Shown here: piece after piece, positions 36,463-49,452 of the stretch
Layout: each line of letters opens with the position of its first letter
How positions within the stretch are numbered: the stretch's first letter is position 1
Source: Oscarella lobularis
Taxonomy: Eukaryota > Porifera > Homoscleromorpha > Homosclerophorida > Oscarellidae
Assembly: GCF_947507565.1 (NCBI RefSeq)
Contig: NC_089181.1
Coordinates: forward strand, 2,489,614-2,553,613
Length of the DNA: 64,000 nt
Direction of reading: 5' to 3'
Position numbers and translations under genes: made by a program
Notes under the pieces: generated by a model
What the model was told of the DNA's origin: nothing
Database searches by the model: none
The model's input: the letters and a program-made list of their open reading frames with translations, nothing else

Positions 36463-38888
36463 ATGGCATCAGAGGTAAAGAGAAGTAATGAGACCTTGAC
36501 AGCACTTCCCGGACTTCGTTCTCCTTCGCTTTAGCGCAACGTCAGACCGACGAGTGCCGATCAGGTCAACTTGCGACTGAAAGACGGCATCCCGCAGCGC
36601 ATCAAAGCCCAACGCGCGAGCGGCCACGGATCGGCGCTTTTTCAAGGACAGCAAAGCGGCGAAAAACTCGAAGAGCTCGCATTGCTCAAAGGTTAGACCC
36701 CTCCCCTTCCCCCTAGCACAACGCGACATACATAGCACGAGCCCAGGTGTCACCATTCGCTGCAAGGCGGCTGTCACTGCACGCACGCATTAACGACGTC
36801 AAAGCGAAAGCGTCTTTTTCCGCGTACGCGTGGGGCGCGTGGGAGTATTCAATCGACACACCTACTGTACGTCGGATTTTTGCGCGCATTTTTGCCACCA
36901 GAAACGAGCAGCGAATAGTTTTTTTTACGAGGGCGTGTAGACGGTGTGTTTGGGTTCCGGTTCCTAGGCTTCTCGCGTCAAGTGCGCATGTTCGATGTCG
37001 GGTTTTTTTTTTTCAGAAACGCCGCTAGGCGATCGGCACGAGTTGTTCGTGAAAAAAGTGCGCCAGTGTCGTCGTCTATTCGACTTTCAGAATGTGCTCG
37101 TCGACTTGCGCGAGAAGGAAATCAAGCGCGCCTGCCTGACTGAATTAATTGAATACGTTACGCACGGCCGCGGAATCATCACCGAACCTATCTACGCAGA
37201 AATAATCGGAATGGTGAATTTCACTTTTTATGACGTAGAGAGGCAGTGGAATTACTAATTAATTTATTATTTTCCCCAAAGGTTGGCATAAACATTTTTC
37301 GTTCGCTTCCGCCGAACGATCGTCAGAATGATTATGACCCAGATGAAGACGAGCCGTTGCTCGAAGAAGCTTGGCCGCACATGCAGGTACATATAGAGCT
37401 GGCTCCGCACTTTTTTTCTCATTTCTCCTTCCTGGTGGGCACGTGCAGCTCGTGTACGAATTTTTCCTGCGATTTCTCGAATCGCCCGACTTTCAGCCGG
37501 CAGTCGCGAAGAAGCATTTGACGCAAAGGTTTTTGCTTCGAGTGAGTTTTTATGGGTTTTTGTCTTCGCAACGTAACTCGGATAACCCCTCCGCCCAGCT
37601 TCTCGAACTGTACGACAGCGAGGATCCGCGCGAACGCGATTTTCTCAAAACAATTTTGCATCGAGTCTATGGCAAATGTCTTTACATACGATCGTACGCG
37701 CGCAAGCAAATGAAGCACATATTTTTGAGGTAAGAATTCGGCTGCAATTACGAAATGGGACCCCCTTCCCCAACCCTCGTCGTCTTGCAGATTCGTATAC
37801 GAGTCGGGGGGCTTCAACGGGCTCGCCGAACTGCTGGAGATTCTCGGAAGGTGAGTTTAATTAACGCGAAAAAATTACATTCGCGCGCATAAAATGAATT
37901 AAAATTTAGCATCATAAACGGATTTGCAGTACCGCTAAAGGAAGAACACAAGCAGACCCTATTCAAAGTTCTCATTCCTCTTCATAAGCCCCCCACGTTG
38001 GTACGCTATCATCCTCAGGTAATCACTCTATAGTCAATAGAATTAGATGGTTAGGCAAATATTTTTTTTCAGCTGACCTACTGCGTGGTGCAGTTCATCG
38101 ACAAAGACGACGCATTGGCTCGTCCTGTGCGTGAATTCCATTGATTTCCTTCTCGAGTCCTTGATCAGTTTTTTCCACCCAGGTCATAATGGGTCTAATC
38201 AAATATTGGCCCAAGGTGAACAGTGGCAAGGAGGTGCTATTTCTTAACGAGCTCGAGGAGATTTTGGATGTGATGAAGCCGAATGATTTCAGCGCGGTGC
38301 AGGAAGCGCTCTTCAAACAACTGGCACGTTGCGTTTCCAGTGCTCACTTCCAGGTCAACACACGCCCACGTGACTAATTATGACTATGATTTCCCTCGCC
38401 GCAGGTCGCTGAACGCGCTCTTCTCTTCTGGAGAAACGAGTATCTGATTCGATTGATCGAGGAAAATTTGGAAGTCATTTTGCCTATCATGTTCAAGGCT
38501 TTGTATCAAATATCGAAGAATCATTGGAATAAGTGAGGGGCGAGGGAGGACATGCATAGATCTTTGGTGGATATTTTTCTATGAAGGAGCATTGTTTCCT
38601 TGGTTTACGACGTTCTCAAGTCATTTACAAAAATGAATGAACCACTGTTTGAACGTTTGACTGCATCCTATAAAGCCGATTGTCAGAAGTGAGTTAGAGG
38701 GGGGGTGGAGGTGGGTGTTACCGCTCTCTCACCATATTTGTTCTAGGGAACAAAAGAAGGAACGTGAGAGACAAAAGTTGTGGCACGGAATCGAGCAACT
38801 CGGTCAGAAGCGATTGAATTCCCTGAGAGAGGCGTCGAGCAGCTCCGAATCGTCGTGCATATCGCGCAGCTCCATAACCGACGTTTAG
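36463..38888 (+). CDS. PPP2R5: PP2A B56 regulatory subunit, copy 1
   Basis: B56 (B') subunits direct protein phosphatase 2A to substrates carrying LxxIxE motifs. The first exon is only MASE (36463-36474), followed by [22 protein letters not shown]-like repeats follow: [146 protein letters not shown] and [20 protein letters not shown]. The C-terminus is short and Ser-rich ([20 protein letters not shown]), without the long basic tail of gamma/delta forms. That suggests the alpha/beta/epsilon class, by inference. It has about 12 exons. Confidence 0.93.
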
Positions 38889-40008
38889 CGGACAATTAAA
38901 TTTGAGAAGAGGCAGAAGAATTTCACTAGATTACGTACTACTATTATTAGTCGCGCAGAGAAATGCTATTTACGTAGAGACTATTTAGGAGAGAGAATAG
39001 CGATGTGAAACGGAAAGTCTCTCGTTCCGTTGCATACAGTGTGCATTCTTTCTTATCCGGGAACGCGCGAAGCTGGACGAACGCCTATTGGTCGTCGATC
39101 GTCATGCCACTCAATTATGACATCACAAACTCGATTAGTACCGTGGCCTGCAGGAGTCTCGCTCGACTTGCGTGCTTGCAGGAAGTCGCTGCGCCAGCCG
39201 AGTAGGGTGTTGTGTCTCAGCTCTCGAATCTGCAGCAGAGCGTCAACGATCGAAATCGAGTCCCGAAGCGGAAGCGAAGGAGCGCGATCGAAGTGAGTAA
39301 GGTACCTATGTAAGAGGGGGCTCTGCAGGTGCAGCCTTGGCACGTCGTCGTCGAGCTCGCCGACGGCGGGCTCGCTCGTTCGCTCGTTCCCGCTCGTCGT
39401 GCACGTCGTCTTTCTCGTGTGTGACTCCCGCCCGCGCGCGCGAGAGTTCAGTGAAAGGACGCGGAGTCGCGAGTGCGAGCGCGTGCGCGCCCCCCGCGTC
39501 CAACGTCGCGGCAGGAACGAAAACGAGTCGAAAGACGCGACGCGACCCGATTCGCACGCTATTCTCGTCGTTGTCGACTTGCGCTCGATTTCGACGCAAG
39601 TTGGGGATGGGGGCAAGAACGTCGAAACAAGGACGGACCTTTGCGGTTTGGGTGTTTCTTGTCCCGAGGAATTTGAACCCGCGTCGCGTCGAAACGCGAT
39701 TGCGTCGTCGTGCGTGTCTTCGATTGCACTCGTCGTGGAGTGGGGCAGTGCATTCGACTCGATTCGTTGCACGAGCGCGCTCGCGACGTGGAAAAAACGC
39801 GCTCTTCCATGACGAAGGGCGGAAACGTAGTTCTGCTACGTCATCGCGCGCCCATTCCGGAAGCACATGGGGTCCTTGCGCAGACGAACCTCCCGAGTTT
39901 ATACTATTTTGCACGTTGCTCGGAGCGCGAGGCTCGTTTCGCAACGCCTATATTACATTCATTTTGCAGGAAAGAAGAGCGTCGCAAACGAATCGATTTC
40001 ATTCATCG
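38889..40008. other. 5' region of the ELM2-SANT gene, with open frame
   Basis: About 1.1 kb. From 39337 the frame of the downstream protein stays open without stop to 40009 and holds an in-frame ATG at 39607 (MGARTSKQGRTF). The encoded text is Arg/Ser/Ala-rich and typical of CpG-rich 5' UTR. A possible 3' splice site (TTTTGCAG) at 39969 fits a 5' UTR intron. Not called as coding. Confidence 0.45.
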
Positions 40009-40231
40009 ATGAGCGCCGCGCTATCGTCTTTTGGTCGACCGATCGACGACGACGACGACGAGTTACCGGGATGTGCAGCAGGCGACCCGGAGCTCGAAGC
40101 CGATCCGGACGCCGACGTCCGTCCGTCAGCAATTGTTTCGACGTTCCCACGAAAGGAGGCCTCGGATGAAACAGGAGGGGGAGGGGATCGGAAAAAATTC
40201 GCTCTTCCCCCACGCACGCGCTCTCCGCCGC

Positions 40232-40267
<36 letters not shown>

Positions 40268-43200
40268 CGATCAATCCAATCGTCGACGAGGAGAGAGAAG
40301 TAGCGGAGACGACGGGGGCGAACGCGAAAGAAACGATCGATCGCGACGTCGACGACGATTCGTCTCTCGTTGCACCTCGACAGCACAAAACGCGATCGTC
40401 GTCGGTGAGTAGCCAACGCGGAAACGGCGTCGGTGCTAGTGGAAATGGAGGAGGGGGAGGAGGTGGAGGGGGTGGAACGCACAGTCCCGTTCACATGACG
40501 CGAGGCGCGACAAGACGATTGAGTCAAAGTTCTCCCGAGCTCGCTCCCACGACAGCAACGATATCGCTCGTCGATTCGTCGGCGCGACGAAAAGAGAATC
40601 GACAAATGTCGGCGGCTACGACGGCGGCGATGACGAGCGTACGAAGCCAGCAAACGATCGCGGTCGGAGAAAGAGAGGATAAGAGCGCCGACTTATCCGG
40701 AAGTTTGCAGAAGGCGACAGCCGGACAAAAGAGGCGGTACTCGGGCGACGAAACGGACGCGTCCGAGTCGTCGAAGATGCGAAGGCGGCGCTCGGTTACG
40801 CCGCCGCCGGACGAATCGTCGTCGCTTCTCTGGCAAAAGCAGATCTTCATGCAACAGCAACCCGGTTGGCTGAGTGGGAGTGGTTCCATGATAGGGGATC
40901 GCGCATCGGCGTTTTCGACCGCCGCCGCCGCCGCCGCGTTCGGTCGAACCGGTCCCGATTTGCCCGTTTCTGTCGAATCGACGATCAAATCGGATTCGAC
41001 GACGACGACGACGACGACGACGACAGCGACGACGACGAATTCGCTTTTTGACGTGCCGTCGCAAATGTTGCGCGCTCTAAAGGAATACGGTTTGCCTCCC
41101 GATCGCACCAAGAAGGAATTCTTGCGTCGCGACGAGGTCAGATCGGTGCGCGTCGATCCGAATCAATTGCTGGCGGCGGCGGCGGCAAAAGGCGAGCTCA
41201 AGTCTTATCAAAAATCCTCCTTTCGATCCAACAAATCGTCGCCGACGGACGCGAAAACGGGCGATCCGGCGCTCGAATGCGAAGTATGTCATCGTCGTTT
41301 TGCGGCGGCGAGCGGACTCGGCAAACATCGACTGACTCACGCCGAAGACAAGAGATATTCGTGCACGATCTGCAACAAGGGCTTCAAGCGCCAGGATCAC
41401 TTGTAAGAGAAGGCTCCGCCTTCGACTCCTCTCTCATTTCCTCTCTTTCGCAGGACCAATCACATGCTTACGCATCGCGAGCGAAAGCCGTTTCGATGTC
41501 AGGTGGGCGACTGTCAGAAGAGCTATTGTGATTTGAGATCGCTCAAACGTCACACGGAATCGCATCACGGCCGCACGGCACTCGACGACATGGTCAAAAA
41601 TTGGAGTCTTCGCGGAAGCGCTTCCGCCGTCGCCGGCGGCAACGACGGACGAAGATCTCCTCTGCCGCTTCTCGTATCGTCGTCTAATGAAGAAAAAAAT
41701 GTTTCCATCGATCACGGAAGTGGAACGGAGGTGGGGCACCACGTGCCCGACGGCGGCGCTTCTGCCGCGGCGCCAGCCTCTCCGCCACCTCAGCAATCAA
41801 AGCAGCAACAAGTTTCTCTCATACAACCGCCGCCTCCTCTCACCAAGATTTCTCCTCGCCTCGATTCTGCCTCCATGTCTTCTGCTGCTCAGTATACGAA
41901 TGCAGCAGCGGCAGCTGCGGCTGTTGCTGCTGCGGCGGCGGCAGCTACAACACCGGCGGCGGCGGCAGCGGCAGCAACGGCATCTTTTCCATTTGGATAC
42001 CCGGCTCAAACGCAGCTGCCACCGCAAAGTGGCGCTGGGGGTAGTGGAACTGACTCCAACGTCGCCGTTTCGACACCCGGATTCGTTCCGCCGCCGTCTC
42101 CTTATTCATTTGCCTCTAATCCGTCCGGACGTTCGGACTATCTCTCCATGTTTCCGCCTGGTGCGGCTGCCGTTACCAATTGGCAATACTTTCTAGCTGC
42201 CGCTGCATATCATCCGTATCTTCAGTACGGATTTTTGCCACCGCCGCCGCCGCATCCTCCTCCTCCACCTCCCTCTCATCCGCCCCCTCCGCCAAACGTT
42301 TTGCCGCCGCCAACGGTAGCACCAGCTCCTCCTGTGACGTCGTCATCGACGTCGACGTCGGCTTCCTCGTCCGTCGTTCCAACAGCATATTCAACGCCTA
42401 CGTCATCGCCAGCTGTTAAAGTTAAGAAGGAAAAAAGTTCGCCAGCGGTAAAAGTAGGCGACGCGTCGAAGCATTCAGTAAAGGTAGGAGTAGAAATACA
42501 TGACTCATGTTTACGGACGCTAACAATCTTCCCTAATTTAGAACGGATCCAAGTCAACTGGGTAAATAATTTAGTAGTCATTAGTAGTTTGTCTTATAGT
42601 AGTACATTTTATATTTATTCTTACAGTTACCATGGTCAGGTGCAGTGTCCAATATGCGAGCGCTATTTCAAAAACGTCAAATCATTGAATGGGCATCTTC
42701 GTCTTCACGGCGGCTACGAAGGAGCCAATAGGGTCAGCGGCGCCAGCACGCAAAAAATCAATAATTCAGTTGCAATTTGATAATATTAGGCAGCAGCTGC
42801 AGCTGCCGCTCAAGCTCGGAACGCGTCGCATCCCGATCGGCGCGAGAAGACATCTACAAAGCGCTTTTCTCCCGCCTCTACGGCGGCACCGACGTCGTCG
42901 TCGTCAACGGCGGCGGCGGCGGCGGCGGCGGCGGCGACGGCTCCCTCCGCTTTCCAAACCCTTCTCCAAGCAATTGAAGTGACGAAGCGAAAGGAGGAGG
43001 AGCACGGCGCGGACGGCAACGGCGGTCTCCGCAGCTCGCCTCCGGCGAAACGACGAAAACCCGGCGGCGTTCACTTTCGGCCCGAACCGGAAGTGTTCAA
43101 TCGAAGCGGCGTCTCGTCCGACGATTCGAATTTCGAATCGCCGTCGCCACCGGATCTGTTGTCTCGACGTCGACGTCGTCCAGAAAATCTCAACCTGCGA

Positions 43201-45383
43201 GCCAGTCATCACGAACGATCGCTCCACGACGACGACAACGAGGACGACGAGGATTATTATCCGCGGCCAACCACGCCTCCGCCGTATACACCTCCGCCCA
43301 TGCTCAGTCCGAGATTGTCCATGTCGGGATCGGCGTCGCCGTTGAAGAGTCCGAGAATGACGCTTTTGAATACGCCGCTTCCTAACACGCCAAGGGTTGC
43401 CATGACGCCGGGAAGTGCCAAATTTAATTTGCCGTGGATGCCCAGGAGAATAAGTAAGGAATCGCCACGTGGCGTATTAATAATTAGATGTTTGACGTTT
43501 TCTTTTTTTTAGGTACAGGGGAAGGGGGTACTGAAGAGCAAATCACCTTGACGCCAAAAATCAACGTCGGATCTCAATTTCAAGCAGAAGTTCCGCCATT
43601 TGCAAGTGAGGACTTTTTCGTTGAGTTAATTAAGACTCTTTCTGCACGTATCGTCTCTCTAGCTGAAGAATCAAGGATAGCTGCTAGAAAGGAAAAACAT
43701 CAAGCAACCCTCGTATGGTCGTCGTCGGATGAACGCGATCAAGAGGAACTAGGTGAGTAAAACTAGAGCGCGTTTATTTCCTTAAAAATGAGTTCTCATC
43801 CAGTTGAAGCCTATCTCGATTTGGCCTGTTCAAATATGATACGATATTGTGGCCAGAACAAGGAATACGCTTTACACGTTCTTCATCAGAACAAGGGAGA
43901 CATTCAGGTTTGTTCTTGTCAGATACCATAGAATATTATGCAGTACTTATATGGATAAAAATGTACGTACTATCCTACTAATTTTTTGTGGTGGGTGCAG
44001 GCTTCAGTGCGCTGTCTCTTGAGCGGCAGTTCTCTACTGAAAGATGGCGATCCCTTGCGTGACTATCATTACTCGGGTGAGAGAGGAGACGGTTGTCTCA
44101 AACAGAATCAAATCAACGAGTTTTTTTCTATTGTAGGTTCGACGCGATGGACGCGTCCTGAGAGGCAGAAATTTCGCCAGGCGTGGCGTCTCTACGGAAA
44201 GCAGTTTCTTCTCATTAGCAATGCAGTATGATGGATAGAGAAAAAAGAACGCTTCAAATATCGTTTTTTTTCTTCAGATGGAAGGATTGAAGAGCACGCG
44301 TGAAATTATTGAGTATTACTATCGATGGAAGAAGTACTGCAATACGGAATATCGAGGCCGAACTCGCCATGAGAGCGATGATGTAACCAGTCAAAGTCTC
44401 ATAGAGTTTTCTCCAATGAACGCCTTGTTTTATCAGTTTGATTCTGACGAGGAATTGCAGTACAATGGCCCGCCATTTGAATGTGAATATCCGGACTGCG
44501 GAGCAGTGAGACGACAATCATCTCACTTAGAGACAATATCATTCTATTGGGGGTTATCTCATAGTCATTTGCCAGCCGGCAGAGTCTCAATGGCCACATA
44601 CGGATTCACGGTGGAAAGTGAGCTTCATATTATTATTTATTACAATAGCGCCGGGGGGTGGTTGGGGAGCCGCTAAGAATAGATACCCACCAATATATAG
44701 TAGACTTGTTTTTTCTAGTTTTGTCTACCGAATGGAAACGCGCCGATCTCGGCCCCGCAACGGCGCTCGAACTCGATTCAGCGCGTCGCCAGTGGCGGCG
44801 GAAGGCGTCGGCGGCGTCGACGACGAATCTCCCTTTCCTCCCTCCGCTCCTGCCTCTTACAAACCGGACTCCCTTCCTTCCCACAGCGGCACTCGCGTTC
44901 GCATGAGCGACGCGAATAGTTCCAATAGCCTCCAGCCTATGGCTCCCCTTCTTCCCTTTTTCAATCCCCAGTCTGTTCTTCCCCCGCCGCCGCTGGCTCC
45001 GCAGCAACTGCCTCCGCCGTCTCAGCAACAACAGGTGCAATTCTCTCCCGACGGAAAAACGTTTATTCCTCCCCATTATACGGCTATTGCGCCCGCTCCT
45101 AACCCTCCCGCGCGCGGACACTCCGGCGGCGGCCGAGGACGGCGTGGCGGTGCCGGCCGCAATGCGGCGGCGGCAACGACGACTGCGACGGCTGCGACCA
45201 CGTCGACAGCGTCATCGAATTTGGATGGAAAAGTTGAGTTCAAGTGCAAAGTTTGTGGAAGGTTAGTTGTTGCACTGCAGCAAAGGTGTTGTTTTTGATT
45301 TCGTTTGTTTTAGAGTTTTTAGTAAGGTGAAAAGCCGTAGTGCACACATGAAGATACATTCTACACGATCTGAAGAATTCTAA
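40009..45383 (+). CDS. TRERF1: C2H2 / ELM2-SANT transcription cofactor (TRERF1/MIDEAS/ZNF541 family)
   Basis: In vertebrates TRERF1, MIDEAS and ZNF541 recruit HDAC1/2 through ELM2-SANT (the MiDAC complex for MIDEAS). The start MSAALSSFGRPIDDDDDE is at 40009. A long disordered part has poly-Pro, Gly, Thr and Ala runs. Zinc fingers follow: CEVCHRRFAAASGLGKHRLT, CTICNKGFKRQDHLTNHMLT, FRCQVGDCQKSYCDLRSLKR, and after an intron-rich part CPICERYFKNVKSLNGHLRL. The ELM2 domain starts ITLTPKINVGSQFQAEVPPF, and the SANT domain reads RWTRPERQKFRQAWRLYGKQ and IIEYYYRWKKYCNTEYRGR. A last finger CKVCGRVFSKVKSRSAHMKI closes the protein at 45383. One co-ortholog of the vertebrate trio; the symbol marks the family. 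Confidence 0.9.
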
Positions 45384-45630
45384 TGTAGTCTACGTATATA
45401 GAGCACGTCTTTTAGAATATATACAGTATACATGAGGCAAAATTTTAGAAGTATGGGAGTCTTTTAAAATTTAGCTGATACGTATTTAGTACCGAAAAAG
45501 AAGCCCACGTGTCATCGTAATAAGATATTCCTCCGGGAATGCTGTCACGTGACGAAACGAACCAATAGGACGTTGGTTCTGACACGATCCAGCTTCATGA
45601 TCAACAGGCGAAGAATTAGGATATAGAAAG

Positions 45631-48475
45631 ATGCGCAAAGGAAAAAAAGAGAAGGTAGGCCGACGCCGCGACCCAGCGAGTCGTCGATCGCGAAGCGGAG
45701 CGCACCGCAAGCGAACGCGATGGGGGTGTGTTCTCAATCCAAAATGGCGACCTTAGTGCGCTTTCTCGTTCGCGCAGGCAACGGGCAAATCGGCGCAGGC
45801 GAACAAAGTTCCTGTCGTCAAGACCGACGATCATCCGCCGGCGGACGACGTGAGCGCGATCACGGGCCGGCGAGGCGTCTCGAGACGCCGCGTCCCCGCT
45901 TTCTCACTGTCTTCGTCTTTATCGTATCTCCTCTTTCCCTCTCCCCGTCCGTGCAGGCCCAGCGACCGCCCGTACCGAAAATTCACCAACCTCCTAATCC
46001 GCCTACGACGCCTGTCAACAAAATTAAATACGCGCTACCTCACATGAGAAAAGACAAAGGCGGTCGCGGCTCGTCGCGTTTCAACGTCAGTTCGCAGCGA
46101 GAACTACTGAAATTGCCCGCGCTCAAAGGTCTCTATTTCTCCTCCTCCTCTCTCCCTCCCTCCCCTCTCCCCTGCGAGAAACGATTCGATTTCTCTTCGT
46201 TCTTCTCCCCCTCTCTTCTCCCTCTAGACGCGGCGCCCGCCGATCGCGAAGATCTCTTTATTCAGAAGCTTCGCCAAGCGTGCGTTATCTTCGATTTTCT
46301 CAGCGATCCTCTCTCGGACTTGAAGTGGAAGGAAATCAAGCGTGCCGTTTTGAACGAGCTCGTCGAATGGGTCATGCATCAACGCGGCGTCATAACCGAA
46401 CCGATCTACGCCGAAATGGTGAAAATGGTAATGCACGCGCGAGAAAAATACGATGAAAGAAAAGAAGAAACGGGGAAATTTTTCTTTTCGCGCGCGCCTT
46501 TCTTTCTCTAGTTTGCGGCGAATACTTTTCGAACCCTTCCGCCACCGTCGAATCCGAGCGGTGCCGAGTTCGATCCAGAAGAAGACGAACCGACGTTAGA
46601 AGCGGCTTGGCCGCATTTGCAGGTAATGTATAGCGCGCGCGCACGTGGCCGCCGGCACTCTAAAAGTGTCCTCTTTCAGCTCGTCTACGAAGTGTTCCTG
46701 CGATTTTTGGAATCGTCCGACTTTCAGCCGAACACGGCGAAAAAGTTCATCGATCAGAAATTCGTTCTTCACCTACTGGAACTGTTCGACACCGAAGATC
46801 CGCGCGAGCGCGATTTTCTCAAGACAGTTCTCCATCGAATCTACGGAAAATTTCTCGGTCTTCGCGCCTACATTCGAAAGCACATAAACAACATTTTCTA
46901 CCGATTCATCTATGAAACGGAACGTCACAATGGAATTGCCGAATTGTTGGAAATATTGGGCAGGTAAAACGAGTGTCTGTCTATCAATACTTATTTAGAA
47001 TCAATAGTTTTTTGTGTGTGTAGTATTATCAACGGATTTGCGTTACCTTTGAAAGAAGAGCACAAGGTCTTTTTATTGAAAGTTCTAATTCCACTGCACA
47101 AGGCAAAGTCTCTTAGTGTCTATCATCCTCAGGTGGGGTCCCAACTACTTACAGTATCAACCATCAAAAATATTATCTTTCTTCTTCTTCTAGCTTGCCT
47201 ATTGTATTGTCCAGTTCCTTGAAAAGGATTTCAACTTGACAGAACCAGTACATAGATTATAGAGAAGATTTCATTATCTCTCTGCTAATCCCATCTTTTA
47301 GGTAGTAAAGGGTTTGCTGAAGTATTGGCCCAAGACACATAGTCCAAAAGAGGTAGGAAGAAATGTGTCTAGATCTTGATTTCCCTCCTCAACACATTGA
47401 CTCTCAAGGTCATGTTTCTAAATGAACTGGAAGAGATTTTGGACGTCATAGAACCGACTGAATTCGTCAAAGTTTTGGATCCTCTTTTTCGTCAACTGGC
47501 TCGCTGTGTATCAAGTCCTCACTTTCAGGTAGAATGAAATAGTTGATATATTATTATTCTACATTGTTCTCTCTCTCTCTAAGGTGGCTGAAAGGGCTCT
47601 TTACTATTGGAACAACGAGTACATAATGAATCTGATCAGCGACAATTCCGCGGAGATTTTACCAATCATGTTCAACGCTCTTTATAGGAACTCCAAGTCT
47701 CATTGGAATAAGTATGAGAATAAGACACTCGGTTTGATTTGTGAGAGAACGAAATGTGTGTGTAGGACTATTCACGGTTTGATATACAATGCACTAAAGC
47801 TATTTATGGAAATGAACCAGAAATTGTTCGATGAATGCACCAGTAAATTCAAAGCTGATAAAGCAATGTCAGTTAGATTATATTCCAGTTATGATATGTA
47901 CGTGAAAATGTGTGTGTGTGTTGTCTTTAGGGAGGCTCAGCGTGAGCAGGAGAGGCTGAAAGCATGGGAAAAAATGGCTCGCATGGCAGTCAAAAATCCG
48001 CAGGTAAATGAAATCGCACCTCCAGAGAGAGAGAGAGAACAAATAACCAATACTAATTTCCTTGTCATCTGAAGGCGTCCAGCTTCAATGGCGTTGCTGA
48101 CTTTGCCGCCGTAGAGTCATTGAAATCGTCCGTATCCGACGGTGATGAACCGGTAATTGACATGGAAAAGGAGCTTGCCACTGCGGGATCAGCGGCAGGG
48201 TCATCGGAAGCACCGGCATCGGCATCGGCACCGGCATCGGCACCGGCAGCGGCACCAGCATCAGCACCGGCACCGCCTTCAAGAACAGAGGTAAGAAAAC
48301 GCCGCAGATCTGTTAGCGTTCGTAACGAAGGACTCGTGGTTTCTTTTAGACGAAAAAAGCGGCGGATTTGCTGCGACGCAAGTCGTATCTTCCCGGCGAT
48401 TTCAAGACGAAGGAGGTGCTGGATAAATACAAGCGGGCCGCGGATCATCTAGACTCCGTACAAACCGAGAAATGA
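45631..48475 (+). CDS. PPP2R5D: PP2A B56 regulatory subunit, copy 2 (gamma/delta-like)
   Basis: Same PP2A targeting role as copy 1. The first exon reads MRKGKKEK, then [18 protein letters not shown] Pro-rich N-terminal part ([20 protein letters not shown]) precedes [11 protein letters not shown] and [20 protein letters not shown]. The conserved core includes [88 protein letters not shown] and [20 protein letters not shown]. The long C-terminal tail has an Ala/Pro/Ser repeat ([16 protein letters not shown]) and ends [20 protein letters not shown] then [10 protein letters not shown]. The LLRRKS-LP block is typical of vertebrate PPP2R5D and PPP2R5C. About 13 exons. Confidence 0.94.
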
Positions 48476-49012
48476 ACGTTTCTCGGACGTGTGCGCGAAG
48501 TCAGTGTCTCTTGATGTCGTCGTGTCCTTTTTTTGTCAGTCTTCTCCTTCTCCCTCTCCTCTTTATGGATGCCTGTCATCTCTCAGCGTGTAATAATCCG
48601 GGGGAAACGTAGTGTATCTATTTGAATTGCTACTGTGAGACGGACAGCGACAAATAGTCGCTCTTTTCTCCCCCTTCCCGCGCTCCATCCTTTGTTCACT
48701 TTTTTTCTTTATGCACGCCAGGAAGGAGGCCTAGGTTTCTACTTTGTGTTTGCCCCCCTCCCATTCCCCTTCCATCCCCATTTTTATATTGTGCCACATC
48801 TTCTGTCTACTCTGTACATTGCATGCTTGCTCTTCTTCTCTTTCGTCCTTTTTGTCTCCATTGCTGCATCGTGATAGCACTAGATGGGTGATATTTTGAT
48901 GGATTTGGTCTGTACTCATTCTTTTTTTCAAAAAATAGACGAATGTACGTGAAATTTGATACGGTAGCACGTGACCCGTCGCTCAGGTGAATCCTGCCAG
49001 GTGTGTGCTCGC
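48476..49012. other. Intergenic, B56 copy 2 to small unrecognised gene
   Basis: About 537 bp, pyrimidine-rich (long CT/T stretches at 48540-48870), mostly the 3' UTR of the B56 gene. No gene or repeat recognised. Confidence 0.4.
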
Positions 49013-49274
49013 ATGGATGAGAAGTCGAAGTCGGTTGCGCCTCCAACGACAAACGGCGACGAGGTACGACGACGCCTTGCAAGAGCGTCAACTCGAGACT
49101 CGAAGCCGCATTTAGGTCCTCGCGAATCCTCGAAACTTGCCTCGCAAGAAATCAACTCCCCAATCGCCCAACGACAAGACGATGAAAGCTCTCGCCAACT
49201 TCAGGTCACCGTCGAAGGAATTGACGTCGATCGACGAAGACGAAGACGACGACGACGGCGGCGAAGGCTCGTAG
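49013..49274 (+). CDS. Unrecognised small acidic-tailed protein, two exons
   Basis: Proposed exons 49013-49063 and 49116-49274 join in phase 0 to give a 69-residue protein. It starts MDEKSKSVAPPTTNGDE and continues VLANPRNLPRKKSTPQSPND, FRSPSKELTSIDEDEDDDDG and ends GGEGS. Splice sites (GAG|GTACGA and TTTAG|GTC) are good, and the frame stays open across the junction. Basic Ser/Pro motifs followed by an acidic tail suggest a disordered nuclear protein, by composition only. I recognise no family. It converges on MEA1. Confidence 0.45.
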
Positions 49275-49452
49275 CCGTCGTCGCGCGTCACTAAAAACCC
49301 TGAGGGTTCGTGTAGCGCGGCGTTAGAAGCAGACAGCCTCCCGAAAGCGAACGCTCTTGCACACGAAACACGCTACACTTTTATTCTTTCGGCTTCGCTG
49401 AAGCCATTTCCAAAAACAGACATTCTATAAAAAACTCTGCCCTAGCTCTGTG

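Noticed and set aside
39053-39944. Long minus-strand open frames opposite the ELM2-SANT 5' region
   Set aside because: CpG-rich sequence often leaves several frames open; the text is Arg/Ser-rich without domains.
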